Origin: Rathayibacter_A sp036510655
GTDB lineage: Bacteria > Actinomycetota > Actinomycetes > Actinomycetales > Microbacteriaceae
DNA: 43,151 nucleotides
Assembly: GCA_036510655.1 (NCBI GenBank)
Contig: DATCDQ010000111.1
Span: forward strand, 1-43,151
Reading direction: 5' to 3'
The translations under genes and the position numbers were made by a program. Below, piece after piece: positions 34,349-42,965 of this stretch (its first letter is position 1; each line of letters opens with the position of its first letter). Under the pieces are notes generated by a model that searched no databases, was not told the origin of the DNA, and was given only the letters and a program-made list of their open reading frames with translations.

Positions 34349-34437
34349 TTTGCAAGAGATTCGGGCCGGGCACCAACGCGATCTTCGAGCGCATCCTGCA
34401 GGAGGACGCCGACCCGCTTGACGCTCTCTCCAAGTGA
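34349..34437 (+). pseudogene. 3' remnant of an antitoxin-like gene
   Basis: A frame coding for KRFGPGTNAIFERILQED then ADPLDALSK ends in a TGA that overlaps the GTG start of the Doc-like gene (GTGA), the usual antitoxin-to-toxin join. Upstream the frame runs open into the tRNA-Gly without any start codon, so the 5' part is missing. A CTCTT/AAGAG hairpin lies near its upstream end. The antitoxin reading is inference from position. Confidence 0.5.
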
Positions 34438-35018
34438 CGGAGTACCGGGAGCCCTCCGACGTTGAAGATCTCATCACGTCGGAGGGTTTCCACATCGGCG
34501 ACCGCAACCTGCTGCTGTCTGCTCTCGCAGCGCCGCTACCCGTGTTTGGCGAGGAGGTCTATCCCGGTCTCAACAACAAGGCTGCTGCCCTGCTCGTTGC
34601 GATCAACCGTGACCAGCCGCTGTCCGATGGCAACAAGCGACTGTCTTGGATCTCCATGTACGAAGTCACAGCGGAACTCGACGGCCGATTCTGGCTTGTC
34701 CGCGTCCCCGCGATCGACCGTGTGACACAGGCGCGCAATGTCGGTGAAATTCAAGCTATGGCTTCCGATCTGATTACTGTCATGACGGGCGAGGAAGCTC
34801 CTGAGGTTCGGGTTCAGCTACTACTACCCGAGGCGATCACCGAACGCCTGCAACGGCTGGCCGAGGCGCGTGAGGCCGAGATGGAGGCGCGACGGGTGGC
34901 CGCGGAAGAAAACCGCGCCGTCGCCCGCATGCTGCGAGCCCAGCACCTCACCCTTGCTGACGTCGGGTCGGTTCTCGGCGTCTCTCACCAGCGCGCTGCG
35001 CAACTCGTCGACGCCTAG
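34434..35018 (+). CDS. Doc/Fic-like protein lacking the catalytic His, fused to an HTH-type tail
   Basis: The first half of this 194-residue protein matches Doc, the death-on-curing kinase of type II toxin-antitoxin pairs: VFGEEVYPGLNNKAAALL and DQPLSDGNKRLSW. In Doc and Fic proteins this motif is H-x-F/L-x-D-G-N-K-R; here the His is Gln, so catalytic activity is doubtful. The second half (about 120-194) is charged and helical and ends in LTLADVGSVLGVSHQRAAQL, a helix-turn-helix-like segment that ordinary Doc (about 130 residues) does not have. The GTG start overlaps the end of an antitoxin remnant. It could be a decayed toxin or a domesticated regulator. Confidence 0.75.
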   Translation: MTEYREPSDVEDLITSEGFHIGDRNLLLSALAAPLPVFGEEVYPGLNNKAAALLVAINRDQPLSDGNKRLSWISMYEVTAELDGRFWLVRVPAIDRVTQARNVGEIQAMASDLITVMTGEEAPEVRVQLLLPEAITERLQRLAEAREAEMEARRVAAEENRAVARMLRAQHLTLADVGSVLGVSHQRAAQLVDA

Positions 35019-35058
35019 ACAAACTAGGAGCACCCCCACGGTCACACAGTGTCTTCCG

Positions 35059-35064
35059 TAGGCT
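35059..35064 (+). promoter_or_regulatory. Candidate -10 box for a leaderless LLM oxidoreductase mRNA
   Basis: TAGGCT ends 6 nt before the ATG at 35071, which places transcription start at that codon and argues against the upstream ATG at 35065. Confidence 0.5.
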
Positions 35065-35070
35065 ATGCGC

Positions 35071-35955
35071 ATGAGACACGGAATCGTCATCCTGCCGCAG
35101 GCACCCTGGAGTGAAGCCCGGCGCACCTGGCAGAGCGCCGAAGGCCTCGGCTTCGACCACGCCTGGACGTACGATCACCTGTCGTGGCAGAGCCTGGCCA
35201 ACCAGCGCTGGGGGGCGACGATTCCGACGCTGACGGCTGCGGCATCCGTCACGTCGACGATCCGGCTCGGCACATTCGTGACGTCACCGAACTTTCGGCA
35301 TCCTGTGCCGTTCGCTAAGGATCTGGCCACCGTCGACGACGTGTCGGACGGTAGATTCCTGCTCGGCATCGGCTCGGGCGGCACCGGCTTCGACGCATAC
35401 GTGCTCGGGTATGAGGAGCTGACGCCACGGCAACGCCATGAACGGTTCGTCGAATTCGTGCGCGGGCTGGACGCTCTGCTGCGGTTCGAGCAACCGGGCA
35501 GCGGCGGAGTCAGCTTCGACGGCGAGTGGTTCACCGCACACAAGGCGCGCATGGTCGGCGAACCCGCGCAGCGACCGCGGATGCCGTTCATCATCGCCGC
35601 CGACGGACCCAAGGGCTTGCAGCTCGTCACGGAACTCGGCGACGGCTGGGTGACCCTCGGCCGGCAAACCGACTCCCCGGACGCCTGGTGGCGAAGCGTC
35701 GGCGAGCTGTCCGCCCGGCTCGATGAGAATCTCGCACGCGCCGGCCGCGCACCGCAGAGCATCGACCGTTACCTGAGCCTGGATGCGTCGCCTCAATTCT
35801 CGCTCGAAAGCGTCGACAGCTTCAGGGATGCTGTCGGCCGGGCCACCGAGCTCGGCTTCACCGACGTGATCACCCACTGGCCGCGCCCGGACGGCGTGTA
35901 CGCCGGACGAGAAGACGTGCTGTTCGAGGTGGCGTCACAATTTTCCAGAGAATAG
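35071..35955 (+). CDS. LLM-class (luciferase-like) flavin-dependent oxidoreductase
   Basis: This 294-residue protein has the bacterial-luciferase TIM-barrel fold, which uses FMN or F420. Visible blocks are MRHGIVILPQAPWSEAR, LGFDHAWTYDHLSW, TIRLGTFVTSPNFRHPVPFAKDLATVDDVS (in parts) and GRFLLGIGSGGTGFDAY. FIIAADGPKGLQLVTELGDGWVT is the typical later strand. Many actinobacterial members use F420, but the cofactor cannot be fixed here. The start at 35071 is chosen from the leaderless promoter. The last five codons overlap the first unit of the 17-bp repeat array. Confidence 0.92.
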   Translation: MRHGIVILPQAPWSEARRTWQSAEGLGFDHAWTYDHLSWQSLANQRWGATIPTLTAAASVTSTIRLGTFVTSPNFRHPVPFAKDLATVDDVSDGRFLLGIGSGGTGFDAYVLGYEELTPRQRHERFVEFVRGLDALLRFEQPGSGGVSFDGEWFTAHKARMVGEPAQRPRMPFIIAADGPKGLQLVTELGDGWVTLGRQTDSPDAWWRSVGELSARLDENLARAGRAPQSIDRYLSLDASPQFSLESVDSFRDAVGRATELGFTDVITHWPRPDGVYAGREDVLFEVASQFSRE

Positions 35956-36008
35956 TTTTCTCCACAGATCCGCGTTTTCCACATCTCCGTGTTCTCCACA
36001 GATCGCAG
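35941..36008. repeat. Four-unit 17-bp phased array of DnaA-box-like sequences
   Basis: TTTTCCAGA (35941), TTCTCCACA (35958), TTTTCCACA (35975) and TTCTCCACA (35992) begin exactly 17 bp apart. The last three each differ by one base from the DnaA box TTATCCACA. The first unit overlaps the LLM stop codon. The array lies directly upstream of the frameshifted membrane-protein gene. No dnaA, dnaN or AT-rich unwinding region is near, so it is not the chromosomal origin; operator or DnaA-titration sites are possible. Confidence 0.85.
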
Positions 36009-36051
36009 AAAATGATGGGATCGGCGGCCGCCGTCTGCCAAAGTGAATGGC

Positions 36052-39000
36052 ATGACCGACGCTTCAAAAAATGCCGGCCGACGCCCCGAGCCACACTGTT
36101 GGCCCGCTGATCCAAATTGGCTAACGGATACCACGCGCTGCCCCGCGTGCTTTACTCGGCTCAGCAGGCCGTATTGCACGGCGTGCGGTCTCGATTTACG
36201 CGGACCACGCGCTGCCGAATTGCTCGCTGCGTCCACCAACCTCGTCAGCGCAGAAGGCGTGCGCCAGCGTGTTATCGCAACGATGCGGCACGAGCAAGCG
36301 GCCGCCGCGCAGCAAGCGGCCGCAGCGCAGCAAGCGGCCGCAGCGCAGGCCGCGGCACAACCAGCGCCGCAACGAATTGCTTCCCCACAATCCGCTCCGC
36401 CCGCCTTCACAGCACACGTGCATCCAGCACAGACAAAACCCGCCCAGGCCGCACCACCTGCCCTCCAACAATCCCTTGGCTTCCAACCGTCACTCGCCTT
36501 CCCACAACCTCTTGCAGCCACCGCTCCCCCACGGCCACCGCGCAATCATTCCAGCGTTCAAATCGCACTGCTGATCGTCGGCGTGTCCCTCGTCTCGATC
36601 GCCGCGATCTTCTTCCTGACCGTCGCCTGGCTGGTCACCGGGCTGGCGGTTCGCTCGGTGATCGTCGGAGCGCTGACTGTCACAACGCTCCTCGTCGCAG
36701 GCGTGCTCCGTCGCAGGCAGCTCACTGCCACGGCAGAGGGCATCGGCGTGGTCGCGGTCGTGCTCGTGATCCTCGACGTCTGGGCGATCCGCAGCAACAA
36801 CTTGTTCGAGGCTGGCAGCGTCGATGGCCTGCTCTATTGGGGTTGGGCTCTGCTTGGTTGTACGGCCGTGTTCCTCGTCTGGCACAGCCTGACCAACCTG
36901 CGCGTCGCGAGCGTCGCAGGCTTCGCGCTGGTTGCACCGGCATCCGGCTTGCTCGTGGCCGGACTCACCACACGACTCGACGGCGCAACGAGCACACTGC
37001 TGGCCTCGCTCGCCGCCGCGGTCGCCACCATGATCTACAGAGCGACGATCCCGATGCAGCGAACGTGGTGGCCGCCGCGCAATCGTGCAATCGAGCGCGT
37101 TATTCTGTTCGCCGTCCTGATTGCGTCACTCGTGTTGGCGACCTTCGCCAGCTGGTTCGTCCAGCCGCAAAATGACTGGGCACCCGCCTGGTGGACACCG
37201 TTGGTCGTTGCAGTCATTGCACTGCACGTCGCGGTGCTGTTGCGGATGCGTCGGGACGCGACCTACGCCGGTGCAATTCCCGCCACGCTCGCGTGCTTTG
37301 CGGTGGTTGGACTCGCGAGCGTGGTACCCCAGCTCGCGGTCCGGGCGAACAGTCCGACATTGGCCGTCACCCTGTCGACGCTGCTTGGCGCCGCAATCGC
37401 GCTCGCACTGGAGGCACTCGTACGACGGATGCACGCAGCACCGGCGCACTCTGTAGTCTTTGCTGCTGCCGTGACCGGTGCAACGCTCGCCGGCTGCCAG
37501 TTCGTGGCCACGCTCGCTGTCGCGGCAATGCCCACCTTTGAATCGCTGACACACGGCGTACGCGGTGCCGGCGATCCTGCGGCAACTCCAGAACCAATCA
37601 ACTGGTGGGCGCTTCTGACGCTGGTCGGCGTCGCCGTGCTCGTCGCGGCCTCCTGGATGCTCCAGAGCATTCTGCGCAGACGGATGCCCGCGCTCGCGTG
37701 GTGCGGCGCCGGAATCGTCGCGCTGGTGCTGGCATTTTCGGCACTGCTTCTGCCGATCACGCTCGGCGCCGCCGCGGTTGCCGTCGCTTGCATGATTGCG
37801 CTGCTGCTTGCTGCTCACAAAGTGGTGCGCATTGGACGACTCAGTCCGGCAGTGATCGGACTGATGGTAGCGACCACGGCAATCGGTTATCTCGTCAGTT
37901 GGGGCAGTTCTGCCACATGGTGGATCGGCTCGATCGGTGCGATCGTCATCGTGTTCTGTGCGCGTTACATCGTCCGCGGCCCGGGTCGGGCGGCCGGACG
38001 CGCCGCGCTCCTGCCTGCAACGGCGCTGCTGATCGTCATCGCCGGTGGCGTGGCCCCGTGGATGCTGACGCTGGGCCGCTCCCCCGACTTCGCGACAACC
38101 GCGGTCAACGTGCTCGGCGGCATCGCACTGAGCACGGCAGTGCTGCAACTTGTGCTCGCGCTGCCGTGGCGTCGCGCGCTCAGGCCGCTGGAACGGCGAA
38201 GCACATTCTGGTTCTTGCTGCTCCCGTCCGCTGCGTTCGTTGTCCTGCTCTTTCCGCTCGCGGGGCGCGCGATCTCCGGCACCAACGCCGGCCTGCTGGT
38301 TCCGGAGTCCCTTGGCAGCCTGCTGCGTGCCGCGGTCTTGCTTGTCGCAGTGCTGCTCTGGCTGACGATCCGCCGCAATCGCTCAGGTCTGCGGCACGAG
38401 CGCCTGGTCGCGATCGCCGCCCTCGGGCCGGTTCTGGCCATGACCGGGCTGGCGGCCGCGCGCCTGACTGAAACGGCTGCGACCACGCACGTCACCGTCA
38501 TCGCGGCGGCCGGATTGCTCGCGTACGCGACGGGACTGGTAGTCGGCCTGGTGGGCCACGTCGCCCACTCACGGAATCGCGCGCGGTCGAGGGTGCGCGA
38601 CCGGGTCGCACTTGAACTCGGCGCGGTGGTCGCATTTGCGTGGGCCGCCAGCATCGCAGCGGCATCCGCACCGAATGCGATGTGGCTGGTCCTGCTGTTC
38701 GCGGGCGTGGCCTTCCTCCTGCGGCGATCGACACGGACGGCCTATTCGCCTCACACTCGCTGCGTCGCTACGCCGGCTGGATGGCCCTCGCGCTGGGCGT
38801 GGCGGCGCTGTGGACTCGGCTCGGTGGCAGTGGTGTCGTCCTGCTCGAACCGTATGTGCTCCCCGTCGCGGCAGCGCTACTGGTGCTCGCCCTCCTTGTC
38901 CGGCGTTTCGGGCGCGCGGCGCAAACCGAGCACGCAAGCGCCGGGGCTGCGGCGCTCCTGCTTGCCGGGCTCACTGTGGCGATCATCCCGCTCGCCGCGG

Positions 39001-39974
39001 TGTCGACCGGCGACGACATCGTGCGCCCCGCGATCGTCGGCGGTGTGAGCGCGCTCCTGCTTCTGGCCGCGAGCACATTGCGGTGGAGCCAACGCTCGGC
39101 CGCGTATTGCGTCGCGATCGGACTCCCCGGGGCCGTCGGGGTCGTCCTCGTTTTCGGCGGGCGAATCACTCATGCTTTCGGCACGCCGACGGATGCTCCG
39201 TGGATCGTCGAGGCGTGGCTGTTGGCTGCGTGCGTTGTGCTGACGAGTGCGAGCTTTCTGCTGGTACGCCACGGTACCGATTCGGCACGTACCTTGCGCG
39301 ACCGGTCCGGCACTGCGCTGGTGATCACCGCTGCACTTCTCGTCACAATCGGCGAACACGTCGCGGCGGGTCAGGGAATCGCGGCCGTGCATGTCGTCAT
39401 TCTTGTGTGGGTGCTCGCTGCGGCGCACGCCCTGGCCATGTGGGCGCGTACGCCACCACTGACTCCGCTTGTCGGCTGGTTCTCAATCGCGCTCGCAGCG
39501 ATCGCAATCGTCATTGACGGTGCGCGGCTGGCACCCACGCCGCTCGAGATCGTAACGGTGCCCGCGGCGATCGCGCTGTTCGTGTCGGGCGGACTGCAGT
39601 TGGCACGCACGCCGACGGCGCGGAGCTGGCCCTGGCTGGGGCCCGGCGTGGCTGTCTTGCTCGTGCCGTCGCTCGTGATCGGCTTCACGGATCATGCTCT
39701 CTGGCGCCTGGTCGCCCTCGGCCTCGTCGCCATCGGGTCGCTCATCACGGGCCTCGTGCTGCGACTGCAGGCGCCGTTCGTCCTCGGAGGCCTCGTCGTC
39801 CTGATCCACGCCGTTGTTCAGTTGTGGCCATGGATCTCGGCCGCGTACGAGGCAACGCCATGGTGGATGTGGCTCGGCGCGGGCGGCATCATCCTGATCG
39901 TTCTTGCGGCACGCTACGAGCAGCGGATCCGCGACATCCGTTCGATTGCGCTGAAGGTCTCCGCGCTGCGCTAA
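36052..39974 (+). pseudogene. SCO7613-like giant membrane protein, frameshifted near 38730
   Basis: The reading frame starts with a zinc ribbon (TRCPACFTRLSRPYCTACGLD), then an Ala/Gln repeat and Pro-rich linker, then about 25 or more transmembrane helices. Near 38730 the frame loses homology (it continues as TRTAYSPHTRCVATPAGW to a stop at 39048), while the neighbouring frame carries on as IDTDGLFASHSLRRYAGWMA with membrane helices to 39974. Joined, the product would be about 1,307 residues, as in SCO7613-type proteins of actinobacteria (function unknown). The break is a one-base loss near CTGCGGCGATCGAC. It is not a slippery heptamer, so a mutation or a sequencing error is likelier than programmed shifting. 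ATG 36052 is preferred to GTG 36043. Confidence 0.85.
36292..36345. repeat. 18-bp in-frame tandem repeat in the SCO7613-like gene
   Basis: Three 18-bp units (CAGCAAGCGGCCGCAGCG and one variant) encode EQAAAA-QQAAAA-QQAAAA in the linker between the zinc ribbon and the first membrane helix. Confidence 0.88.
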
Positions 39975-40013
39975 GAGCCGGAATGTCGAAGGGTTAGCCC
40001 AGCCTCAGCTTCC

Positions 40014-40041
40014 TTGCGGAATTATCACCACCGCCTAGCGT
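40014..40041 (+). promoter_or_regulatory. Candidate promoter of the Dps gene
   Basis: TTGCGG (40014-40019) and TAGCGT (40036-40041) are 16 bp apart, about 30 nt before the ATG, leaving room for the AAAGGGGA ribosome-binding site. Confidence 0.5.
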
Positions 40042-40072
40042 TGAAACAGAAGAAGAGCAAAGGGGAAAATCA

Positions 40073-40558
40073 ATGACGAACACCGTCACCATTCCGCAGA
40101 GTATTTCAAATCCTGACGTCGCAGCAGGCGTCGCTCAATTCTTGAGCCCGATCGTGGTCGAACTGACCGCCCTGGTGGTCAACGGCAAGCAGGCGCACTG
40201 GCACGTGCGCGGTGCCAACTTCGTCGGCGTGCACGGGCTACTCGACACGATCGTTGCGCACGCGCAGGGGTGGGCCGATCTGGCCGCCGAGCGCATCATC
40301 GCCCTGGGACTCCCCGTGGACGCCCGCCTGGAAACCGTCGCCGCGAAGACCGCGACCACGCCCCTGACCGCAGGATTTCAGCAGTCCAGCCAGTCGATCG
40401 CAGAAGTGATCGGCCAGATCGATGTCGCTCTCGCAGCCGTGAACACCGCCGTGACCGAGCTCGACGAACTCGACCAGACGAGTCAGGATGTCGCGGTCGA
40501 GATCGCCCGCGGCCTCGACAAGGATCGCTGGTTCCTGTTCGCACACATCAGCGAGTAG
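40073..40558 (+). CDS. Dps-family DNA-binding ferritin-like protein
   Basis: Dps forms 12-subunit shells that oxidise and store iron using peroxide, protecting DNA. The 161-residue product has the inter-subunit ferroxidase residues: His42 and His44 in KQAHWHVRG, His54 and Asp58 in FVGVHGLLD, and Asp69/Glu73 in WADLAAERI. The four helices are complete. The N-terminus is short and not Lys-rich, so DNA binding is uncertain. AAAGGGGA lies 7 nt before the ATG, unlike the leaderless genes around it, so it is probably well translated when induced. Confidence 0.96.
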   Translation: MTNTVTIPQSISNPDVAAGVAQFLSPIVVELTALVVNGKQAHWHVRGANFVGVHGLLDTIVAHAQGWADLAAERIIALGLPVDARLETVAAKTATTPLTAGFQQSSQSIAEVIGQIDVALAAVNTAVTELDELDQTSQDVAVEIARGLDKDRWFLFAHISE

Positions 40559-40568
40559 GGGTCTCGCA

Positions 40569-40686
40569 GGTCTCGATACGACTGCTCGCGACGCTCGCGG
40601 TCTACTCGACCAACAGTAGGGCGCCCACGGTCTACTCGACCAACAGCAGGGCACTCGGGGTCTACTCGACCAGCGGTCGCGACTTC
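40569..40686. repeat. 30-bp tandem repeat of a Microbacteriaceae-type dispersed element
   Basis: Units begin at 40569 (GGTCTCGATACGACT), 40599, 40629 and 40659 (each GGTCTACTCGACCA), exactly 30 bp apart. The words TCTCGATACG and CTACTCGACCAGCGG are those of a dispersed intergenic repeat that I associate with Microbacteriaceae genomes. The last unit forms the final codons and stop of the PaiB gene (40662). Not a CRISPR: the unit is directly tandem. Confidence 0.85.
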
Positions 40687-41318
40687 GCTGCACGCATTCG
40701 TTCGTGCGTTCGCCGCATCTCAGCGGCGAGCGCGCGGGTTGCGTACGGGCCGTCTCCTTCGAGTTCGCGGATGATCGTGTCGACGCTGTCGGCCGGCTTG
40801 TTCTGACTCATTTTGTTCTTTGCGACGATCTTGGTCGGAGTCAATCGAAACCCGACGGTGCCGGTCATGATGCGAGCCGCATACTCCGCATTTTCGGGCG
40901 TGCCTGCCATGCGTCGGGGATGCGGCATCCGATCTTCGAAGTGATCGACCAGTGCGGCCAAAACGGAATAGTTCTCCTCGTCGCTCAGGATCTCCGGCAC
41001 CCCAGTCAGGTGCGCGACCACGAAGTTCCAGGTCGGCACGGCCGGTCGCGCGTCATACCAGCCCGGCGAGACGTAGCCGTGAGGGCCCTGGATAATCACC
41101 AGTAGTTCATGCTCGCCGAGTTCGAGCAGTTGCTCGTCGGGTTTGCCGACGTGGCTGACGATTGAAATGTCCGCACGGGATTCGTCGAGCAGCACCGGAT
41201 AGTGGGATGCGACGAGTTCGCCATCCGTCTGCGCCACCAGGATCGCCCACGGATTCTCGCGGATGAGTCGCTTGAGCTCGACCGGATCGGTCAACGTGAA
41301 GCTCGGATTCTGTCGCAT
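40662..41318 (-). CDS. PaiB-like FMN-binding protein
   Basis: This 218-residue protein matches the PaiB family (FMN-binding negative transcriptional regulator in name; a split-barrel flavin protein in fold). Visible blocks are ENPWAILVAQTDGELVASHYPVLLD, split around residue 30, then VSHVGKPDEQL, IIQGPHGYVSPGWYDARPAVPTWNF and GFRLTPTKIVAKNKMSQNKP. The last block is the family's strongest signature. The actual substrate or target is unknown. No ribosome-binding site is evident before the ATG. Its last codons (SRPLVE) come from the dispersed repeat, so the natural C-terminus may once have been different. Confidence 0.93.
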   Translation of the reverse strand: MRQNPSFTLTDPVELKRLIRENPWAILVAQTDGELVASHYPVLLDESRADISIVSHVGKPDEQLLELGEHELLVIIQGPHGYVSPGWYDARPAVPTWNFVVAHLTGVPEILSDEENYSVLAALVDHFEDRMPHPRRMAGTPENAEYAARIMTGTVGFRLTPTKIVAKNKMSQNKPADSVDTIIRELEGDGPYATRALAAEMRRTHERMRAAKSRPLVE

Positions 41319-41393
41319 GGATGCACCCTATCTCTGCGCGTGTCGCTGAACGATAATTAACGATGACGAACGGTCACCGGCCGCGATCAACGC

Positions 41394-42401
41394 CTAAGCC
41401 TGATCTTTCGGGCACCAGTACAGCTTGCGGGAGGCCATCAGTTCCATGACGATATTGGTCCCGCAGATCCGACACGGCAGACCTTCGCGTTTGTACACCC
41501 AGTGCCGATCATCCCGACTCGCCATCGCCTTGACGTAGGCGTCGTCGTCGAGGCCGTCCATGGTCATCATCTGACCGGTCGCGACGCCGAGCTTCAACAG
41601 ATAGACCCAGTCACGCCACAGTGCGCGCACGGTGTCCTCCGGCACCTGGGCGCCGGGCGTATGCGGGTTCAGGCGTGCCCGGAAGAGCATCTCGGCGCGA
41701 TAGACGTTGCCGATGCCGCTGACGATCGATTGATCCATCAGCAGCAAACCGATCGGTGATTGCTTCTTAAACACCGCCGCAACGAACCTCTGCTCCGCTT
41801 CTGCAGACGAGTCATTGATCGGATCGGGGCCGAGCCTGTCGATCACGGCCTGCACCTGCGCCGACTCCAGCACTTCGCATGCGGTCGGACCGCGGAGATC
41901 GGCCACGGCGTGCTCAGTCAGCAGGCGCACCCGCACGGCGCCGACCGGCTCAGGCGGAAACACGAAATCGCTGTCGTCTTCCTTCTCGGACTCCGACATC
42001 CGCAACCGGGCCTTGCGCGGTGCTCCGATGCTGTGCACTGAGTCTTCACGCGCCGCATCATCGAGCACCGTGCCATCCAGAAGCGTGCCATCCAGAACTG
42101 TGCCACGCTGGTTCGTCTGCCCCATCCGTCCGCTCGCAGAGCGGATGGTCGCATCCGTGGAGATCTCGCCGGCGAAGTCCCACGCGCCGTAGATCCCCAA
42201 GTGCACGCGCAGCCATAGTTCGTTGTCGAACTCCAAAAACATCTGCTTGCCGACGGCTCGCGCGTCCAGCATGGTGCGTCCGTCGAGCTGAGCCGCGCCG
42301 GACGCGAAGCGGCCTTGCGGGGATGAGACGGCGACCTGATCACCGACGAAGTTGCGCGCGAATTGCCGGGCAATTCGATGAACGGAATGCCCCTCAGGCA
42401 T
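41394..42401 (-). CDS. Nei/Fpg-family DNA glycosylase (Nei2-like)
   Basis: This enzyme removes oxidised bases and nicks DNA through beta/delta elimination. The 335-residue product begins PEGHSVHRIARQF (catalytic Pro2, Glu3) and has the helix-two-turn-helix block SIVSGIGNVYRAEMLFRARLNP. Two things are odd. About 40 residues between the N-terminal strands hold a TVLDG/TLLDG repeat (15-bp units, 42070-42114). The C-terminal zinc finger reads CRICG ... YWCPKDQ, with Asp where the fourth Cys is expected. The ATG overlaps the rpiB stop by 8 bp, so the two are co-translated. The upstream extension of the frame is rpiB sequence. Confidence 0.92.
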   Translation of the reverse strand: MPEGHSVHRIARQFARNFVGDQVAVSSPQGRFASGAAQLDGRTMLDARAVGKQMFLEFDNELWLRVHLGIYGAWDFAGEISTDATIRSASGRMGQTNQRGTVLDGTLLDGTVLDDAAREDSVHSIGAPRKARLRMSESEKEDDSDFVFPPEPVGAVRVRLLTEHAVADLRGPTACEVLESAQVQAVIDRLGPDPINDSSAEAEQRFVAAVFKKQSPIGLLLMDQSIVSGIGNVYRAEMLFRARLNPHTPGAQVPEDTVRALWRDWVYLLKLGVATGQMMTMDGLDDDAYVKAMASRDDRHWVYKREGLPCRICGTNIVMELMASRKLYWCPKDQA

Positions 42402-42882
42402 CGACGTTCTTGCCCGCAATGTCGCCGGTCGCCTCGAATTCGGCGAGCTGCCCGATTCGGCGCACGTGGCGTTCCTCGAACGAGAACGGTTCGGCGATGA
42501 ACGCATCGATGAAGCGTGTTGCCTCTTCAACGGTGTGCTGCCGCGCACCGATCGAGATCACGTTGGCATCGTTGTGCTGGCGCGCCAGCAGTGCTGTCGG
42601 CAGGCTCCAGACCAGGGCAGCGCGGATGCCCTGAACCTTGTTCGCGGAAATCTGCTCACCATTTCCGGACCCGCCGAACACGATCCCGAGGGCCTCGACG
42701 CCGGCCTGCTGGTCGGCGGCGACACCCTTGGCCGCATTGATGCAGAACGCCGGATAGTCGTCGATCGGATCGTAGTTGGACGGCCCATGATCGACCACCT
42801 CATGCCCTGCCGCGCGAAGGTGCTCCTGCAGATCGCGGCTGAAGTCGAGGCCGGCGTGGTCCGTGGCGATATGGATGCGCAT
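42394..42882 (-). CDS. rpiB: Ribose-5-phosphate isomerase B
   Basis: RpiB interconverts ribose 5-phosphate and ribulose 5-phosphate in the pentose phosphate pathway. The 162-residue product opens IHIATDHAGLDF and has GGSGNGEQISANKV, in which Glu76 stands where other RpiB enzymes have the catalytic Cys; this is the actinobacterial (M. tuberculosis-like) type. HNDANVISIGARQHT is intact. A TAGACT box ends 6 nt before the ATG, so the mRNA is probably leaderless. It is followed by the overlapping glycosylase gene. Confidence 0.96.
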   Translation of the reverse strand: MRIHIATDHAGLDFSRDLQEHLRAAGHEVVDHGPSNYDPIDDYPAFCINAAKGVAADQQAGVEALGIVFGGSGNGEQISANKVQGIRAALVWSLPTALLARQHNDANVISIGARQHTVEEATRFIDAFIAEPFSFEERHVRRIGQLAEFEATGDIAGKNVDA

Positions 42883-42888
42883 GGCATA

Positions 42889-42894
42889 AGTCTA
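42889..42894 (-). promoter_or_regulatory. Candidate -10 box for a leaderless rpiB mRNA
   Basis: TAGACT on the minus strand ends 6 nt before the rpiB ATG at 42882; no ribosome-binding site is present. Confidence 0.5.
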
Positions 42895-42965
42895 TTCAGC
42901 GGGCCACCGACGTCAGCGGGCACCGCGGCCATGGAGCGATCGACGCCAGCGGACAACCGCTGCCG

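Noticed and set aside
34248..35018. Intact prophage or integrative element at tRNA-Gly
   Set aside because: No integrase, phage genes or second attachment site; only the toxin-antitoxin remnant is visible.
35941..36008. Chromosomal origin of replication
   Set aside because: DnaA-like boxes alone do not make an origin; no dnaA, dnaN, gyrB or AT-rich unwinding region is near.
38700..38760. Programmed -1 frameshift
   Set aside because: No slippery heptamer and no clear downstream structure; mutation or sequencing error is simpler.
40569..40686. CRISPR array
   Set aside because: Units are directly tandem without unique spacers and no cas genes are present.
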